This document shows, piece after piece, positions 19,997 through 28,282 of a stretch of 64,000 nt of DNA (position 1 is its first letter; each line of letters starts with the position of its first letter). Both the position numbers and the translations under genes were made by a program. Location: positions 558,001 to 622,000 of the forward strand of contig AP014718.1 of assembly GCA_002370555.1 (NCBI GenBank), written 5' to 3'. Under the pieces are notes generated by a model. That model made no database searches, was not told the origin of the DNA, and saw only the letters and a program-made list of their open reading frames with translations. The stretch comes from Arthrobacter sp. Hiyo4. GTDB taxonomy: Bacteria > Actinomycetota > Actinomycetes > Actinomycetales > Micrococcaceae.

Positions 19997-21165
19997 TCAG
20001 CCGAACGGATTTCCGACCGCGTTTAGGACAGCGTCCTTGGGGACGTCTGCCAGGTGTGCGTATCGCTGGGTGACTGCTGACGATGCATGACCCAGTAGCC
20101 TGGCTACTTCCTCGATGGGTACGCCGTTTTGGACTAGCCAAGACGCGTACGTGTGGCGGAGGTCGTGTGGCCGGGCGTGGCCGATGTCGGCCCTCTCCAG
20201 GGCAGGTGCCCAGACGCGCTTGCGCCAGTTGTTCACGTCCGCCATTTCGCCGTGACCGTGCAGGACCAAGTTTGAGCGGCATCGGCCGGCGGCGTGCGCG
20301 TGGCCGCAACTGCCAGCGTCCAGCACTTGCACCCTCGCCAGGGCTTCCCGCACCCAGTCAGGCACGGGAACATTCCTGGCCTTCTTGCCTTTCGGATAGG
20401 CCTTGATCTGTGCCGCCTTCGGGTCCCAGGTCTCCACGACACGTAGCCAGCCGCGCTCGAGATCCAGCCGGTGCCGGTGCAGTCCCATGGCTTCGCCCCA
20501 GCGCAGACCACAGCCGGCCATTAGGGCGATTGCGGCCACGTCGAACGCTTCCCCGAATTCCTCCGTGAGTGCTGCGAACTCCGAGTGCGTTAGGAAGCGC
20601 TCTCCGGCCGGCGGGCGCGACGGGAGCTTCAGCCGGAACGCGGGATTGGTCCTGATGACCTCGGCGTCGACGGCGGCGTTGAGGGATGCCGAGAATAGCC
20701 GGCAATCCTTTGAACGGACGATGCCGCCAAGTAGTGGCGCCGGATCGTCGCGTCAGGATCTCTGACCAATGCCAGATTCCGGCGTTCGGCTTCTGCGGCC
20801 GAGATCCTCCGTTCCGTCCTGGTCAGTTCGGTTATCCAAGCGCGGCCGCGGTGACGGGTGATGTCCGCCAGAGGCACGTTCTCCCATTTGGGCACCAGGT
20901 ATTTCTTGAAGATGTAGGCCTCACTGGCAAGCGTGCTCGGCTCAGCGGAACGTGTTTCCCACCATTCCTGTGCCCAGGCGCCCCACGGTCTTGCGGCGGC
21001 GTCTGGGTCTTGCCAGCCATACGATCGCGTCTCTTCCTCCTTGGCCGCCGCTGCGTTGAGCGCGCGGCGCTTGTGATCGAAAGTGCCTACTGAGCGGCGT
21101 TTGCCGTTCTTGTCGCGGTAAAGTCCGCGGTGCTTTCCGGAGGGAAGTTGTTCTGTCCAGGCCAT
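19997..21165 (-). CDS. Tyrosine recombinase/integrase (left end)
   Basis: About 389 residues after restoring one base near 20738. The N-terminus has an AP2/Arm-like stretch (EQLPSGKHRGLYRDKNGKRR). A SAM-like core-binding domain follows, then the catalytic domain with Arg in GCGLRWGEAMGL, HxxR in HDLRHTYASWL, His in LLGHASSAVTQ and Tyr in TQRYAHL. Start ATG 21165 has AGGAAGGA upstream and is preferred over an earlier in-frame ATG. It is 150 bp from attL and reads in the same direction as the capsid operon. Either this enzyme or the right-end integrase catalyses insertion into tRNA-Ser. Confidence 0.92.
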
Positions 21166-21236
21166 GGCTGTCCTTCCTGGTTTGTGCGTATTCAATGCGG
21201 GTACGGGCATGGGGAGACTGCGAGCGCGCGACTCCG

Positions 21237-21488
21237 TCAGGGGCTGCTTGGGTAGTTGGGATCGGGGGCCGTGGATCGATAGACGATGCCGCTGTCGGGA
21301 TCCAGGTAAAGCTGCCTTCCGGGGATCCTGCTTATCTGACCCGTATCGGGATCGATGTAGACGTTTGGGATGGGCCAGTTGCCTGGCTCGGACGTCGTTG
21401 GCAGGGCGTCCAAGTCGATGTCGACGACTTCGCCGAAGCCGGGCCCGGGCTGGTTATTGACGTGGCGGTGGTGTCCGTAGGTGGTCAT
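21237..21488 (-). CDS. Small element protein with DPDTG/DPDSG repeats
   Basis: 83 residues, no recognised family. It contains two similar segments, NVYIDPDTGQISRIPG and QLYLDPDSGIVYR, an internal duplication. The ATG overlaps the stop of the upstream 71-residue gene (ATGA), so it is part of the leftward capsid operon. Confidence 0.6.
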   Translation of the reverse strand: MTTYGHHRHVNNQPGPGFGEVVDIDLDALPTTSEPGNWPIPNVYIDPDTGQISRIPGRQLYLDPDSGIVYRSTAPDPNYPSSP

Positions 21489-21700
21489 AGTGCGCCTAAC
21501 TTCTGTGTGGGTTCCGCCTCGATTTGGTCCGCCAGGTCATGGAGTTTGTCCGCGACGTTGCGGGCCTGGGCCGGAGTGAGGTGGGCTACCGCCGTCGTGC
21601 CTCGGAAAAATGCGATTCCTGGCAGCTCTGGGGCTCCTGGAGTGAGCCATGTCCATCGGCGGACCTGGACCCGTGGACGGCGGTTCTCTCCTCGTGCCAT
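21485..21700 (-). CDS. Small element protein (71 aa)
   Basis: Start at 21700 (MARGENRRPRV) with GAAGGAAA upstream. The C-terminal half, LTPAQARNVADKLHDLADQ, is a short amphipathic helix seen in many small actinophage and mobile-element proteins; function unknown. An in-frame ATG at 21970 would add 90 proline-rich residues, but it lacks a ribosome site and crosses the terminator-like hairpin. Confidence 0.6.
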   Translation of the reverse strand: MARGENRRPRVQVRRWTWLTPGAPELPGIAFFRGTTAVAHLTPAQARNVADKLHDLADQIEAEPTQKLGAL

Positions 21701-21999
21701 TTTGCTGATTTCCTTCTTTTCCGGGGTGATTGCTGTTGGTGGTGTCGGGAAGGGTGGAGGGTCCATTTTCCCCGCCAATTCGCGGTTTTTGGGGAGTCTC
21801 CAAGGGGATTCTCCCGGGGAGGGAGGACCCTTCAGGCGGGGAGTGTCCGGCCTTTCGGGAGACTGGATTTTCTGTGGCCCTGTGAATGTCGGAAGGGTGT
21901 TGCATACTGTCCGTTGTGTGGTTACGCCAGGGGATTGGCGTTCCATCGGCTCGGCGCTAGGTCCCCGCACTGCATAAGCAGCGCGGGGACCTTTTGCGC
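21701..21999. other. 300-bp intergenic stretch after the capsid gene
   Basis: No convincing gene. It is lower in GC than its surroundings and holds a terminator-like hairpin at 21959-21992 (listed separately). The G-rich tracts (GGGAAGGGTGGAGGG) near 21751 are unremarkable. Confidence 0.5.
21959..21992. terminator. Hairpin downstream of the capsid gene
   Basis: AGGTCCCCGC and GCGGGGACCT are perfect 10-bp arms. An inner CTGC-ATAA-GCAG stem extends the hairpin. TTTT follows on the plus strand. It starts 8 bp past the capsid stop in the minus direction. Confidence 0.65.
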
Positions 22000-22930
22000 T
22001 TAGAGTCCGGTGTTAGTGAGGCGGATTGCTGCGCTTGCCTCGCGGACCACGGGGACGGTAACGCGGCGGGCCCGCACCAGGTAAGAGTCTGTCTCTTCCT
22101 TGCGGATTGCCTTCGTCTCCACACCGATGCCGCCGGCCTTCTTGTAGCCCGGGCCGCCCAGGTCTTCGTCGGCCATGCCACCGAGCTGGGTGTTATCCAG
22201 CAAGATGGGATCCGCCGTCGGAGTGTGCGGGGTCGATACCCATGTCAGGCCGAGAGCCTGCGGCCACGCGCCCGAGACAACCGGATTGCCTGCCTCCCGA
22301 GGCAGGACCCCGGCCGTTGCCAGCCGGCCAATGGCTCGTGCCCACTGTAGATCGTTCAGGACGATGACGTTGGGGTCCAGGGCCAGACCCAGGCTGAGGA
22401 CGCTTGCACGGGCCTCCAGGACGCCTTCCACGATCTCCGCGCCGGTTACCCAGGCCCCGGCGTTACCGGCGCCGGTGGCGTTGTACGCCTGGGTTACTTG
22501 CGAAGCGATGACGCCCATGGCTGCCTTGTCGACGAACCTGACCGACTGGTTGATGAGCTGCGCGAAAGCCCGCTCTACCGGATCGAGGCCGAGCCGGGCA
22601 ATGGACTCATCCGTGACGGGAACGTCCTGTCCCCACTTGGTGGTCTTCGCGATGACGATTTCGCCTGTCTCGCTTCTCGTGAACGGGTAGCCGGCCCCGG
22701 CGCAATGGCTTCGGGATCGTCTTCGGTGAAGATCGGGTCCCGGTCTCAAACATGACCGCGCCGCCGGCAACCTTGTATCGGCCGGTGAGCAGGAAGTCGG
22801 CGACGTAGCGCTGGCTTGCCAGTTCCAGGATGCGCCTGGCGAGCAAGGCCGGGGTCTGCATGATGTGGTGAATCTCGATGGTGGTGCCGTTGGATGTCCG
22901 GGCCGGGGCCTGGGGGTATGTGGTGCTCAT
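22000..22930 (-). CDS. HK97-type phage major capsid protein
   Basis: 310 residues after restoring two bases near 22739 and 22696. Features of HK97-fold capsid proteins: a short N-terminal arm, ASQRYVADFLLTGRYKVAGGAVMFET, a middle with GQDVPVTDESIARLG (E-loop / spine-helix region), the A-domain strand DPNVIVLNDLQWARAIG, and a C-terminal GVETKAIRKEETDSYLVRARR sheet. There is no N-terminal scaffold or protease domain. It is preceded, with ATGA overlap, by a 96-residue acidic protein that could serve as a scaffold. It is the only obvious virion gene of the element. Confidence 0.8.
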
Positions 22931-23216
22931 GCTGCATTTCCTTCCGTTGGGTAAAGCGAGTTGTAGAGCGTTTCTTCTGACGGCGTGAGCGCCGGCGGTT
23001 GCTCCGGTTCCGGTGTAAACATTCGGGTGTAGAGCTGCTGACGTTCGTGTTCGCGGTCCGCGGCCTCCATCTGCACCAGCTGTTCGCCGGTAGGTGCCGG
23101 GGTGCAGCTGATGCTTCGGGCTGCGGTTGGACTGTCCCTGTTCGGGGCGCCTGGGCCCGAGCCGGAATCCGGCTTAGTGCGTCAGGCTTGCGGGGTGGGC
23201 GCATTCGTTCTGTCAC
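22927..23216 (-). CDS. Small acidic protein preceding capsid
   Basis: About 96 residues after restoring one base near 23100. The N-terminal half is Pro/Arg-rich. The C-terminal half is acidic and helical: GEQLVQMEAADREHERQQLY, then PSEETLYNSLYPTEGNAA. Its stop overlaps the capsid ATG. The size, the coiled-coil-like middle and the position just before the capsid gene are compatible with a scaffold or decoration protein; this is inference only. Confidence 0.5.
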
Positions 23217-23284
23217 TTGGGTTCTCCTTTCGAGGTTGGTGTTGAGGGCGTTCGGCCGGTTGCCGGCGCCCTGGCTGTGATGGG

Positions 23285-24105
23285 CTATTGAGGGGCCGGA
23301 GCTACGCTAAGCAGTTCGTCAAGATCGTGGCCCTGGGCTTTGAGGACGTCGGAACTGTCGAGCTCGGCAAAGGGAATCAGCTCCAGATGCTTGGCCTGGC
23401 GGAGCCACTTCCGGTAAGCGGGTTCACCGCGGACGGTGGCCAATGCTCCGGGGGTGAAAGTGTCGAGGACGCCGATGCAGTGGTCCGCGCCAGGACCTTC
23501 TCCCGCGCCGGTGACTTCCGCTAGGCGAGCGCGGATGTCGGAGATTCGTTCCAGTGTGGCTACCGATCCTGAGCCGGCCTTGAATGAGATCCACAGTTCG
23601 GCCGCGGCGCCGCCGCGGGCCATGGCACGTTCGGCGGTGTCGTCCGGTTCCACTCCGCGGCCGATGACCGCTCGGGCTTCGGCGGCGGCTTGGTTGAAGG
23701 CCGGCCGCATGGCGTCCAGGTAGGAATCAACTTCCGTGGCCATCAGTGCGGTTTGTTCCTGGTCGGCCTGCCGACGCAACACGGCATGGCGCATTCGTGC
23801 CGCTGTCCTGCCTGACTCGGCTGCAGCATATGCACTGATGTCTTCCCGCAGTTGCTCTGGCGTCATGCCAAGGACGTCGTTCGGTGCCGCTGTGGGGCGG
23901 TCGGCTGGACTGCGAGTAGGGCAAGGTAGGCGGCTGCGCCTGTGACTTCGCATCCTTCGGCCTGGAGTAAGCGGACGAGTCCGTGCACGCTCCGCGGGTC
24001 ATCCAGTGCGCCGGCGTCGGAGCGGGTACGTGTGGCGTCCTCACTGGTGATCCTTCCCGCGGCGCCGGCGGCTGGGAACGCGGGTGACAGTCGTTGAACG
24101 TTCAA
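23285..24105 (-). CDS. Element protein of unknown function (273 aa)
   Basis: One base is restored near 23900. Mostly alpha-helical and Ala-rich: PEQLREDISAYAAAESGRTA, EVDSYLDAMRPAFNQAAAEA, SVATLERISDIRARLAEV, PAYRKWLRQAKHLELIPFAE. No catalytic motif, membrane helix or signal is visible. The ATG overlaps the stop of the upstream gene (ATGA). Position two genes before the capsid suggests a head-assembly role (minor capsid or portal-like?), but I see no portal signature. Confidence 0.55.
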
Positions 24106-24535
24106 GGTTTGGTCACTCCTTCGTATGAAATTTCTTTGACGTGGACCATGCCGAGGCTCACGAGCCTTTCGACGTCGGACGGTTCGGCATTGGCTGGCAG
24201 GACATGCCCGGCGTGAACATAAGTCCTGGTTGGGCCGGACTTCACCACCAGGTGGGACGTCGCCAGATACTCTGACCGGCCCGTCGGCAACACCGGCGTG
24301 ACCTTCGGATCTTTTCGGGTCCGTGGTTTCGCCGGCGGTGCGTTGTCCGGAACGGCGATCCGGGCCACGAAACCGGCAAGGACCAGGCGTTCAAGGTCGT
24401 CCGGGTCGTAAGCGGCGGGGTCGATGACGGCGCCTTCGCGGAGCGGGGTTGCGTCCCTGGGTTGTCCGGGTCGGAGTGGCTGGCACGGATGACCACGCCG
24501 TCAGCCAGGGCTTTGTACACATGGGTTGTGGCCAT
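24102..24535 (-). CDS. Element protein with duplicated motif (144 aa)
   Basis: Start ATG 24535 (MATTHVYKALADGVVIRA), one base restored near 24450. Two related segments, YDPDDLERLVLAGFVARI and AEPSDVERLVSLGMVHVK, end the two halves; each half also has a beta strand pair, so the protein looks like an internal duplication. Its function is unknown. The stop overlaps the next start as ATGA. Confidence 0.55.
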
Positions 24536-24564
24536 GGGTTTCCTTTCGGTGATCGGGGCCGGCG

Positions 24565-25074
24565 TCAGCACGGCGGCTCTGTCGGTTGGCCGGATGGTCC
24601 GGCCTGTTCTCGAAGCACGATGGCGAAGCCGTCGCACCAGTTCAAAATTTCTTCCTCGCTCACGCCGCCGGTCATCATGTGCAGGGCCATGGGCGGGAGC
24701 TTCGCCAGCTGGTACGCCAGCGAGCGCAGCTCGGCGGCGTCCATAGCCTGCAGGGCCGATGAGGCGCCGGCCGGATCTGAGGCAACCGCCCGGACCAGGG
24801 CCACGGCATCCAACAAGACGTTGACGTCGCCGGCGCTCATGCCTGGCCCTTCGGTGGTTCCGCCGGGCCTGCGCGGCGGCCGCTCCTGGACAAGATGGCT
24901 TCCCTCATGGGGCTCGGTCATGAAATCGCGGTAGCGTCGGAGCTTTTCCACGGCCTGTGCCAGCTGGCTGAAAGCGTGGGGCTTGAACTCGATTTTTGGA
25001 TCCTCGAACCTCGCCACAGCCATGACGACGTCGATGGCCAGGTCAAAGTCCCTTCGTGTGGGGACATATCTCAT
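24565..25074 (-). CDS. Element protein of unknown function (169 aa)
   Basis: Intact. The N-terminal helix-rich half (RRDFDLAIDVVMAVARFEDP) is followed by a Pro/Arg linker (~residues 60-75). The second helical half, AGDVNVLLDAVALVRAVASD with AELRSLAYQLAKLPPMAL and WCDGFAIVLREQ, follows. No known motif. The ATG overlaps the preceding stop (ATGA). Confidence 0.6.
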   Translation of the reverse strand: MRYVPTRRDFDLAIDVVMAVARFEDPKIEFKPHAFSQLAQAVEKLRRYRDFMTEPHEGSHLVQERPPRRPGGTTEGPGMSAGDVNVLLDAVALVRAVASDPAGASSALQAMDAAELRSLAYQLAKLPPMALHMMTGGVSEEEILNWCDGFAIVLREQAGPSGQPTEPPC

Positions 25075-25314
25075 TGGTTCTCCTTCGGTGGATTCTTGGT
25101 GGCACGGTAACCGGCGAGCGCAGCGCGGACGGCCTCGCGGCCGGACCTGGTTGGCGCGTTGGGCTGTTGTGGATTACCGGGCGGGGTGCAGCTGGTGCCC
25201 GGGCGGTGCTTCGGAGTGTCGGGCCGGGCCCCGGTGGGGCAGGCAGTTCGAACACAGGCAGGAAGCCGTGAGCTCTTCGGGGTCACGCTCGGATTCACAG
25301 CCGCGGCAGATCAT
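25071..25314 (-). CDS. Small zinc-finger-like element protein (frame broken)
   Basis: Starting at ATG 25314 the frame reads MICRGCESERDPEELTASC then CSNC: a CxxC...CxxC zinc ribbon. This frame stops after about 46 residues. The last ~35 residues before the next gene (RSGREAVRAALAGYRATKNP) are in another frame and end with a TGA overlapping the next ATG. Two missing bases near 25190-25240 would join them into about 81 residues. It could instead be two tiny genes. Confidence 0.4.
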
Positions 25315-25464
25315 GACGGCTCTCTGGAGGCTTGATGCCCGGGGCGCGGTCCGGGCTTGGGTGCCGGGGGTGCGGTCTGCTTCTGACGGCGGCGGGGTTT
25401 TCGCTGAGGGTGTGGTTTTGGTTTTTCAGGGTGGCCTTCTCTAAAAGCTTCTCCTCCCCTCCCC

Positions 25465-26267
25465 TCACCTAAAACCGGTGCGCGTCCCGCCCCGGATCAC
25501 GCCCCGCGTACGCGAGGACAGTTTTTGCTCTTGATTTTCAGGGCCACGATCAAGTGATTCGTTTTGATTTTCGTTTTGATTCTGATTTTGATCTGCTGTT
25601 GATTTTCCGCTAGATTCCACGGTTCTTGTTGGCGGCGGGAGTAATTTCATGCCTGCTTCCTCGGGCGTTTTCGATGCTTTTTTCTGGTTGCAAACCTGGC
25701 AGCAAAGCACCAAGTTTGAGAGGCCATCTGCCCTGTCTGGATCGACGTGGTCCACGTGCGGTCGCCGGTCTGATTTTCGGTCTGCGCGGAGCACTTCATG
25801 GCCGCAGTATCGGCATTTTCCCTTCTTCGGGTCTGCCGGGTCGTCGGTGCAATCGCGGGCCCACACTTGGTCTTTCAGCACCTGGCTGGCGGTCTCCCGG
25901 CGCTTCCTGGTCTGGGTCTTGTAGTACTCGCCAGTCCGGTATTTGCCTGCGTCGAACCAGTCGTGGAACAGCCAGGTGCCGGGCTCGACGGCGGGCAGCG
26001 GATGCAGTCGTGGCCAGGAAGGTGCCAGAGGTCGGCGTCAACGAGGCGCTTAGCCCATTTGCGGACCTTTGTCCGGTTCAGGAAGATCGAGATCAGGTCA
26101 GCTTCAGTGACCACGCCGTCGCTGTACCTGGCTAACGTCGCGGCGCCGGCGGCGTTCCACATGGCGTAGGCGGCAACGCCGTCCAGGTCATTGCTCAGGG
26201 CGGAGCGGAGCAGTGCCTGAAGCTTGGGGTTGTTGTTGGACTGGTCGTCCAGCTTCCACCAGGTCAA
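25465..26267 (-). CDS. HNH endonuclease with N-terminal replication-initiator-like domain
   Basis: About 267 residues after restoring one base near 25990. The N-terminal ~130 residues (WWKLDDQSNNNPKLQALL, DGVVTEADLISIFLNRTKV, WAKRLVDADLWHLPGHDC) resemble helix-turn-helix phage replication proteins. An HNH core follows: CRYCGHEV, RPHVDHVDPDRADGLSNLVL, CCQVCNQKK. A Gln/Asn/Glu-rich tail (QNQNQNENQNE) and a basic end complete it. The start is probably TTG 26267: TTGA overlaps the upstream stop and AAAGGAAA precedes it. In phages an HNH protein often assists the terminase, but no terminase is present here. Confidence 0.7.
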
Positions 26268-26596
26268 GAGTTTCCTTTCTGCAGGCGTCGCCGCCATTCG
26301 AGCGGTAAGTCAGCAGCGGGGCCCTGCAAGCCGATCCACGATGTAACGGCTGTGCGCCTGCTGGATGGCCTGCGACTGGCGCTGCTTCCATCAGCGTGGA
26401 TGATGCCAGCGCGACGGGCGGCGGCCATGAGCAGGGCCCAATGCTGGGGCCTGCTGGGTTCCGTGACGCCGGCCTTGGCAACGTCGAAGCACGTAAATGT
26501 CCGGTCAGTCCTGGCCAGCTCGGCAATGGTGGCCATGCCGTCATGCCACCACTGCGAGTCAGCGAGCGCAGGGGAGGCCTTGTGAGTGCTCATCAA
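26264..26596 (-). CDS. Element protein of unknown function (110 aa)
   Basis: Intact. It contains a winged-helix-like segment, RTFTCFDVAKAGVTEP, then SRPQHWALLMAAARRAGIIH and a basic RRPSSRRTAV stretch, patterns common in small actinophage early proteins that may bind DNA. It overlaps the stop of the previous gene by 4 bp and its own stop overlaps the HNH start, so the genes are tightly coupled. Confidence 0.6.
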   Translation of the reverse strand: MMSTHKASPALADSQWWHDGMATIAELARTDRTFTCFDVAKAGVTEPSRPQHWALLMAAARRAGIIHADGSSASRRPSSRRTAVTSWIGLQGPAADLPLEWRRRLQKGNS

Positions 26597-27195
26597 GCCA
26601 CCGCCAACGGGACGTTCAGGCGGTCAGCTTCGCGGGCCAGCTGCTCGAGCGCGGCCGCCAGGCGGAAGGCCTCACCAACGGGCAGGAACAACTCCGCGCG
26701 CTGGTCTTCGCCGCGGAAGATCTCCAGGCTGATGTACCGGCTATCCAGGCGGAGGACCCTCACGCCGGGGGCGTACTCGCCATGTGTGTACAGGTCTTTG
26801 ATGGAGGCCTGGGCGTTGAAGCCGGTGCCGTCGGGACCGTAGCCGGCAACAAAGCCGAGTGAGACCGATTCACACCAGGGGCCGTGTTCCTCAACAGGCA
26901 GGCCGGAGCTACGGCGCCGGCTGTCTTCACCCAGGATGCAGAACTGCGAGCAGTGGCCATAGACCTGGTTCCGCTTCCCGGTCTGCCCGTACTCCGTGTA
27001 GGGGCCAATCGGCAGCGGCGCGAATGCCGTACCGCGGGGCTCCGGCTGTTCCTGGTTGGCATGGTCATCGGTTTCGGCTGGGTCCGCTACCTGGGGCGCA
27101 TTGAACAGCGCGTCGAACGCCGGGTCGGACAGCGGAAGATCTCCTATGTCCTTGGGCTTATCGGTGCCGTCAGGTACGTTGTTGCTATTGTTCAT
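26593..27195 (-). CDS. DUF6907-like element protein
   Basis: 200 residues from ATG 27195 (MNNSNNVPDG), with AAGAAGGAAGC upstream. An earlier in-frame ATG lies inside xis and lacks a ribosome site. The second half has EEHGPWCESVSLGFV, HGEYAPGVRVLRLDSRYISL and AFRLAAALEQLAREADRL. This resembles the widespread actinobacterial DUF6907 module found in mobile elements and small regulatory contexts; its function is unknown. Confidence 0.55.
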   Translation of the reverse strand: MNNSNNVPDGTDKPKDIGDLPLSDPAFDALFNAPQVADPAETDDHANQEQPEPRGTAFAPLPIGPYTEYGQTGKRNQVYGHCSQFCILGEDSRRRSSGLPVEEHGPWCESVSLGFVAGYGPDGTGFNAQASIKDLYTHGEYAPGVRVLRLDSRYISLEIFRGEDQRAELFLPVGEAFRLAAALEQLAREADRLNVPLAVA

Positions 27196-27310
27196 TTCGT
27201 ACTTGCTTCCTTCTTGGATTGCGGGTGCTGCGAGCGCTTCTGAACCTTTTGCCGCCAAGCTCTTGGGTTCAGGGGCGCTCTTCTTTTTTCTGCGGGCGGC
27301 GGCGCGCGGT

Positions 27311-27529
27311 CTACGCCGGGGCGTCATTGCCAGCCAGATACGCCTCCAGCTGCTGGATACTCACTCGGAGATTCCGTCCGAGCTTCAGCACACGGACGGG
27401 GAACTGGCCGGATCGCGCCAGCTCGTAGGAAAGAGACGTGCCAATGCCAAGCATTCGGCCCGCTTCCGGTACGGATACCGTCCGGGCGCCAGCCTTTGTG
27501 ATGCCACGGACCTCAAGTTGTGCTGTCAT
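27311..27529 (-). CDS. xis: Excisionase / MerR-like helix-turn-helix protein
   Basis: 72 residues from ATG 27529, with GAGAGGAA 8 nt upstream. RTVSVPEAGRMLGIGTSLSY is the helix-turn-helix, followed by RVLKLGRNLRVSIQQLEAYL, the typical winged excisionase pattern. First gene of the leftward operon and divergent from the repressor, as expected of an excision/replication switch. Confidence 0.8.
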   Translation of the reverse strand: MTAQLEVRGITKAGARTVSVPEAGRMLGIGTSLSYELARSGQFPVRVLKLGRNLRVSIQQLEAYLAGNDAPA

Positions 27530-27616
27530 GAAACAATTCCTCTCGGTGTTGTGCAATATCAAAGTTCTATCAGGATTTGTTTCGTTTTGGCAAGTAGTCA
27601 GCTGTATTGTTCTGTC
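27530..27616. promoter_or_regulatory. Divergent xis / repressor control region
   Basis: 87 bp, AT-rich compared with its surroundings. Rightward, TATTGT (27605-27610) ends 6 nt before the repressor ATG and no ribosome site exists, fitting a leaderless repressor message. Leftward, TTGCCA and TAGAAC are weak -35/-10 candidates for xis. I could not define repressor operators with confidence. Confidence 0.45.
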
Positions 27617-28282
27617 ATGGCACAATCAGAATGGTCTGCACAGCTCGCTTCTCGCGTGGGGGCGGAGATTAAGCGGATTCGGCAGAAAAATGGAATGTCG
27701 GCCCAGGACGTGGCCGATGCAACCCGCGCACTAGGCGAGGAAGTCCCGCGCCAAGTCATCGCCAATCTGGAAAGCGGCCGCCGTGCCAACTTCTCCATTG
27801 CCGAGTTAGTTTTGTGCGCCCGGGCGCTCCAGTGCTCACCTGTGGAGCTCCTGTATCCGCCCGCGGATCTGAACTCCCCAGTTGAGTATTTGCCTGGGCA
27901 AAACTGGCGGACGCTAGATGCCTACATGGATTTCGCCGCGCTGCCACCCCTGCATAAGGATCGATGGCGCGATGATGAAGGCCATACGGCGGCCACGCGG
28001 ACATACTCGATCTTCATCCAGATCGAGAACGTAGACGAGGAAGCGGAGGATCTCGCCCGCGAGCTGCAGGAGGCTGGATCCGACGAGGCGCTAAGTAATC
28101 AGCTAAAGTCCGCGTTGGTCCGTTCAATCATTATGCGGCGAGTAATTCCGGCTGGGCACGCCTTTCCGGCGCCCAAAGTAGCCCTTCAGATCTTGTGGCG
28201 GGAGAACTTCACCAAAGCAGAGTTCCTGATGCTCGCGGGAGACGCCTTTGGGGTGGATGTGAAGGGCGGCTTCAAGCAGTGA
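27617..28282 (+). CDS. XRE-family repressor of the element
   Basis: 221 residues. An N-terminal HTH (residues ~10-65): RVGAEIKRIRQKNGMSAQDV, DATRALGEEVPRQVIANLES and CARALQCSPVELLYPP. The C-terminal part is helical and acidic, without a LexA/CI-type Ser-Lys protease signature, so induction is probably not by RecA cleavage. It is likely the immunity/lysogeny repressor. The stop overlaps the GTG of the integrase (GTGA), so repressor and integrase are co-expressed. Confidence 0.85.
   Translation: MAQSEWSAQLASRVGAEIKRIRQKNGMSAQDVADATRALGEEVPRQVIANLESGRRANFSIAELVLCARALQCSPVELLYPPADLNSPVEYLPGQNWRTLDAYMDFAALPPLHKDRWRDDEGHTAATRTYSIFIQIENVDEEAEDLARELQEAGSDEALSNQLKSALVRSIIMRRVIPAGHAFPAPKVALQILWRENFTKAEFLMLAGDAFGVDVKGGFKQ

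Noticed and set aside
19997..21165. Left recombinase as host XerC/XerD
   Set aside because: It is longer than Xer proteins, carries an AP2-like N-terminus, and lies inside the att boundaries.
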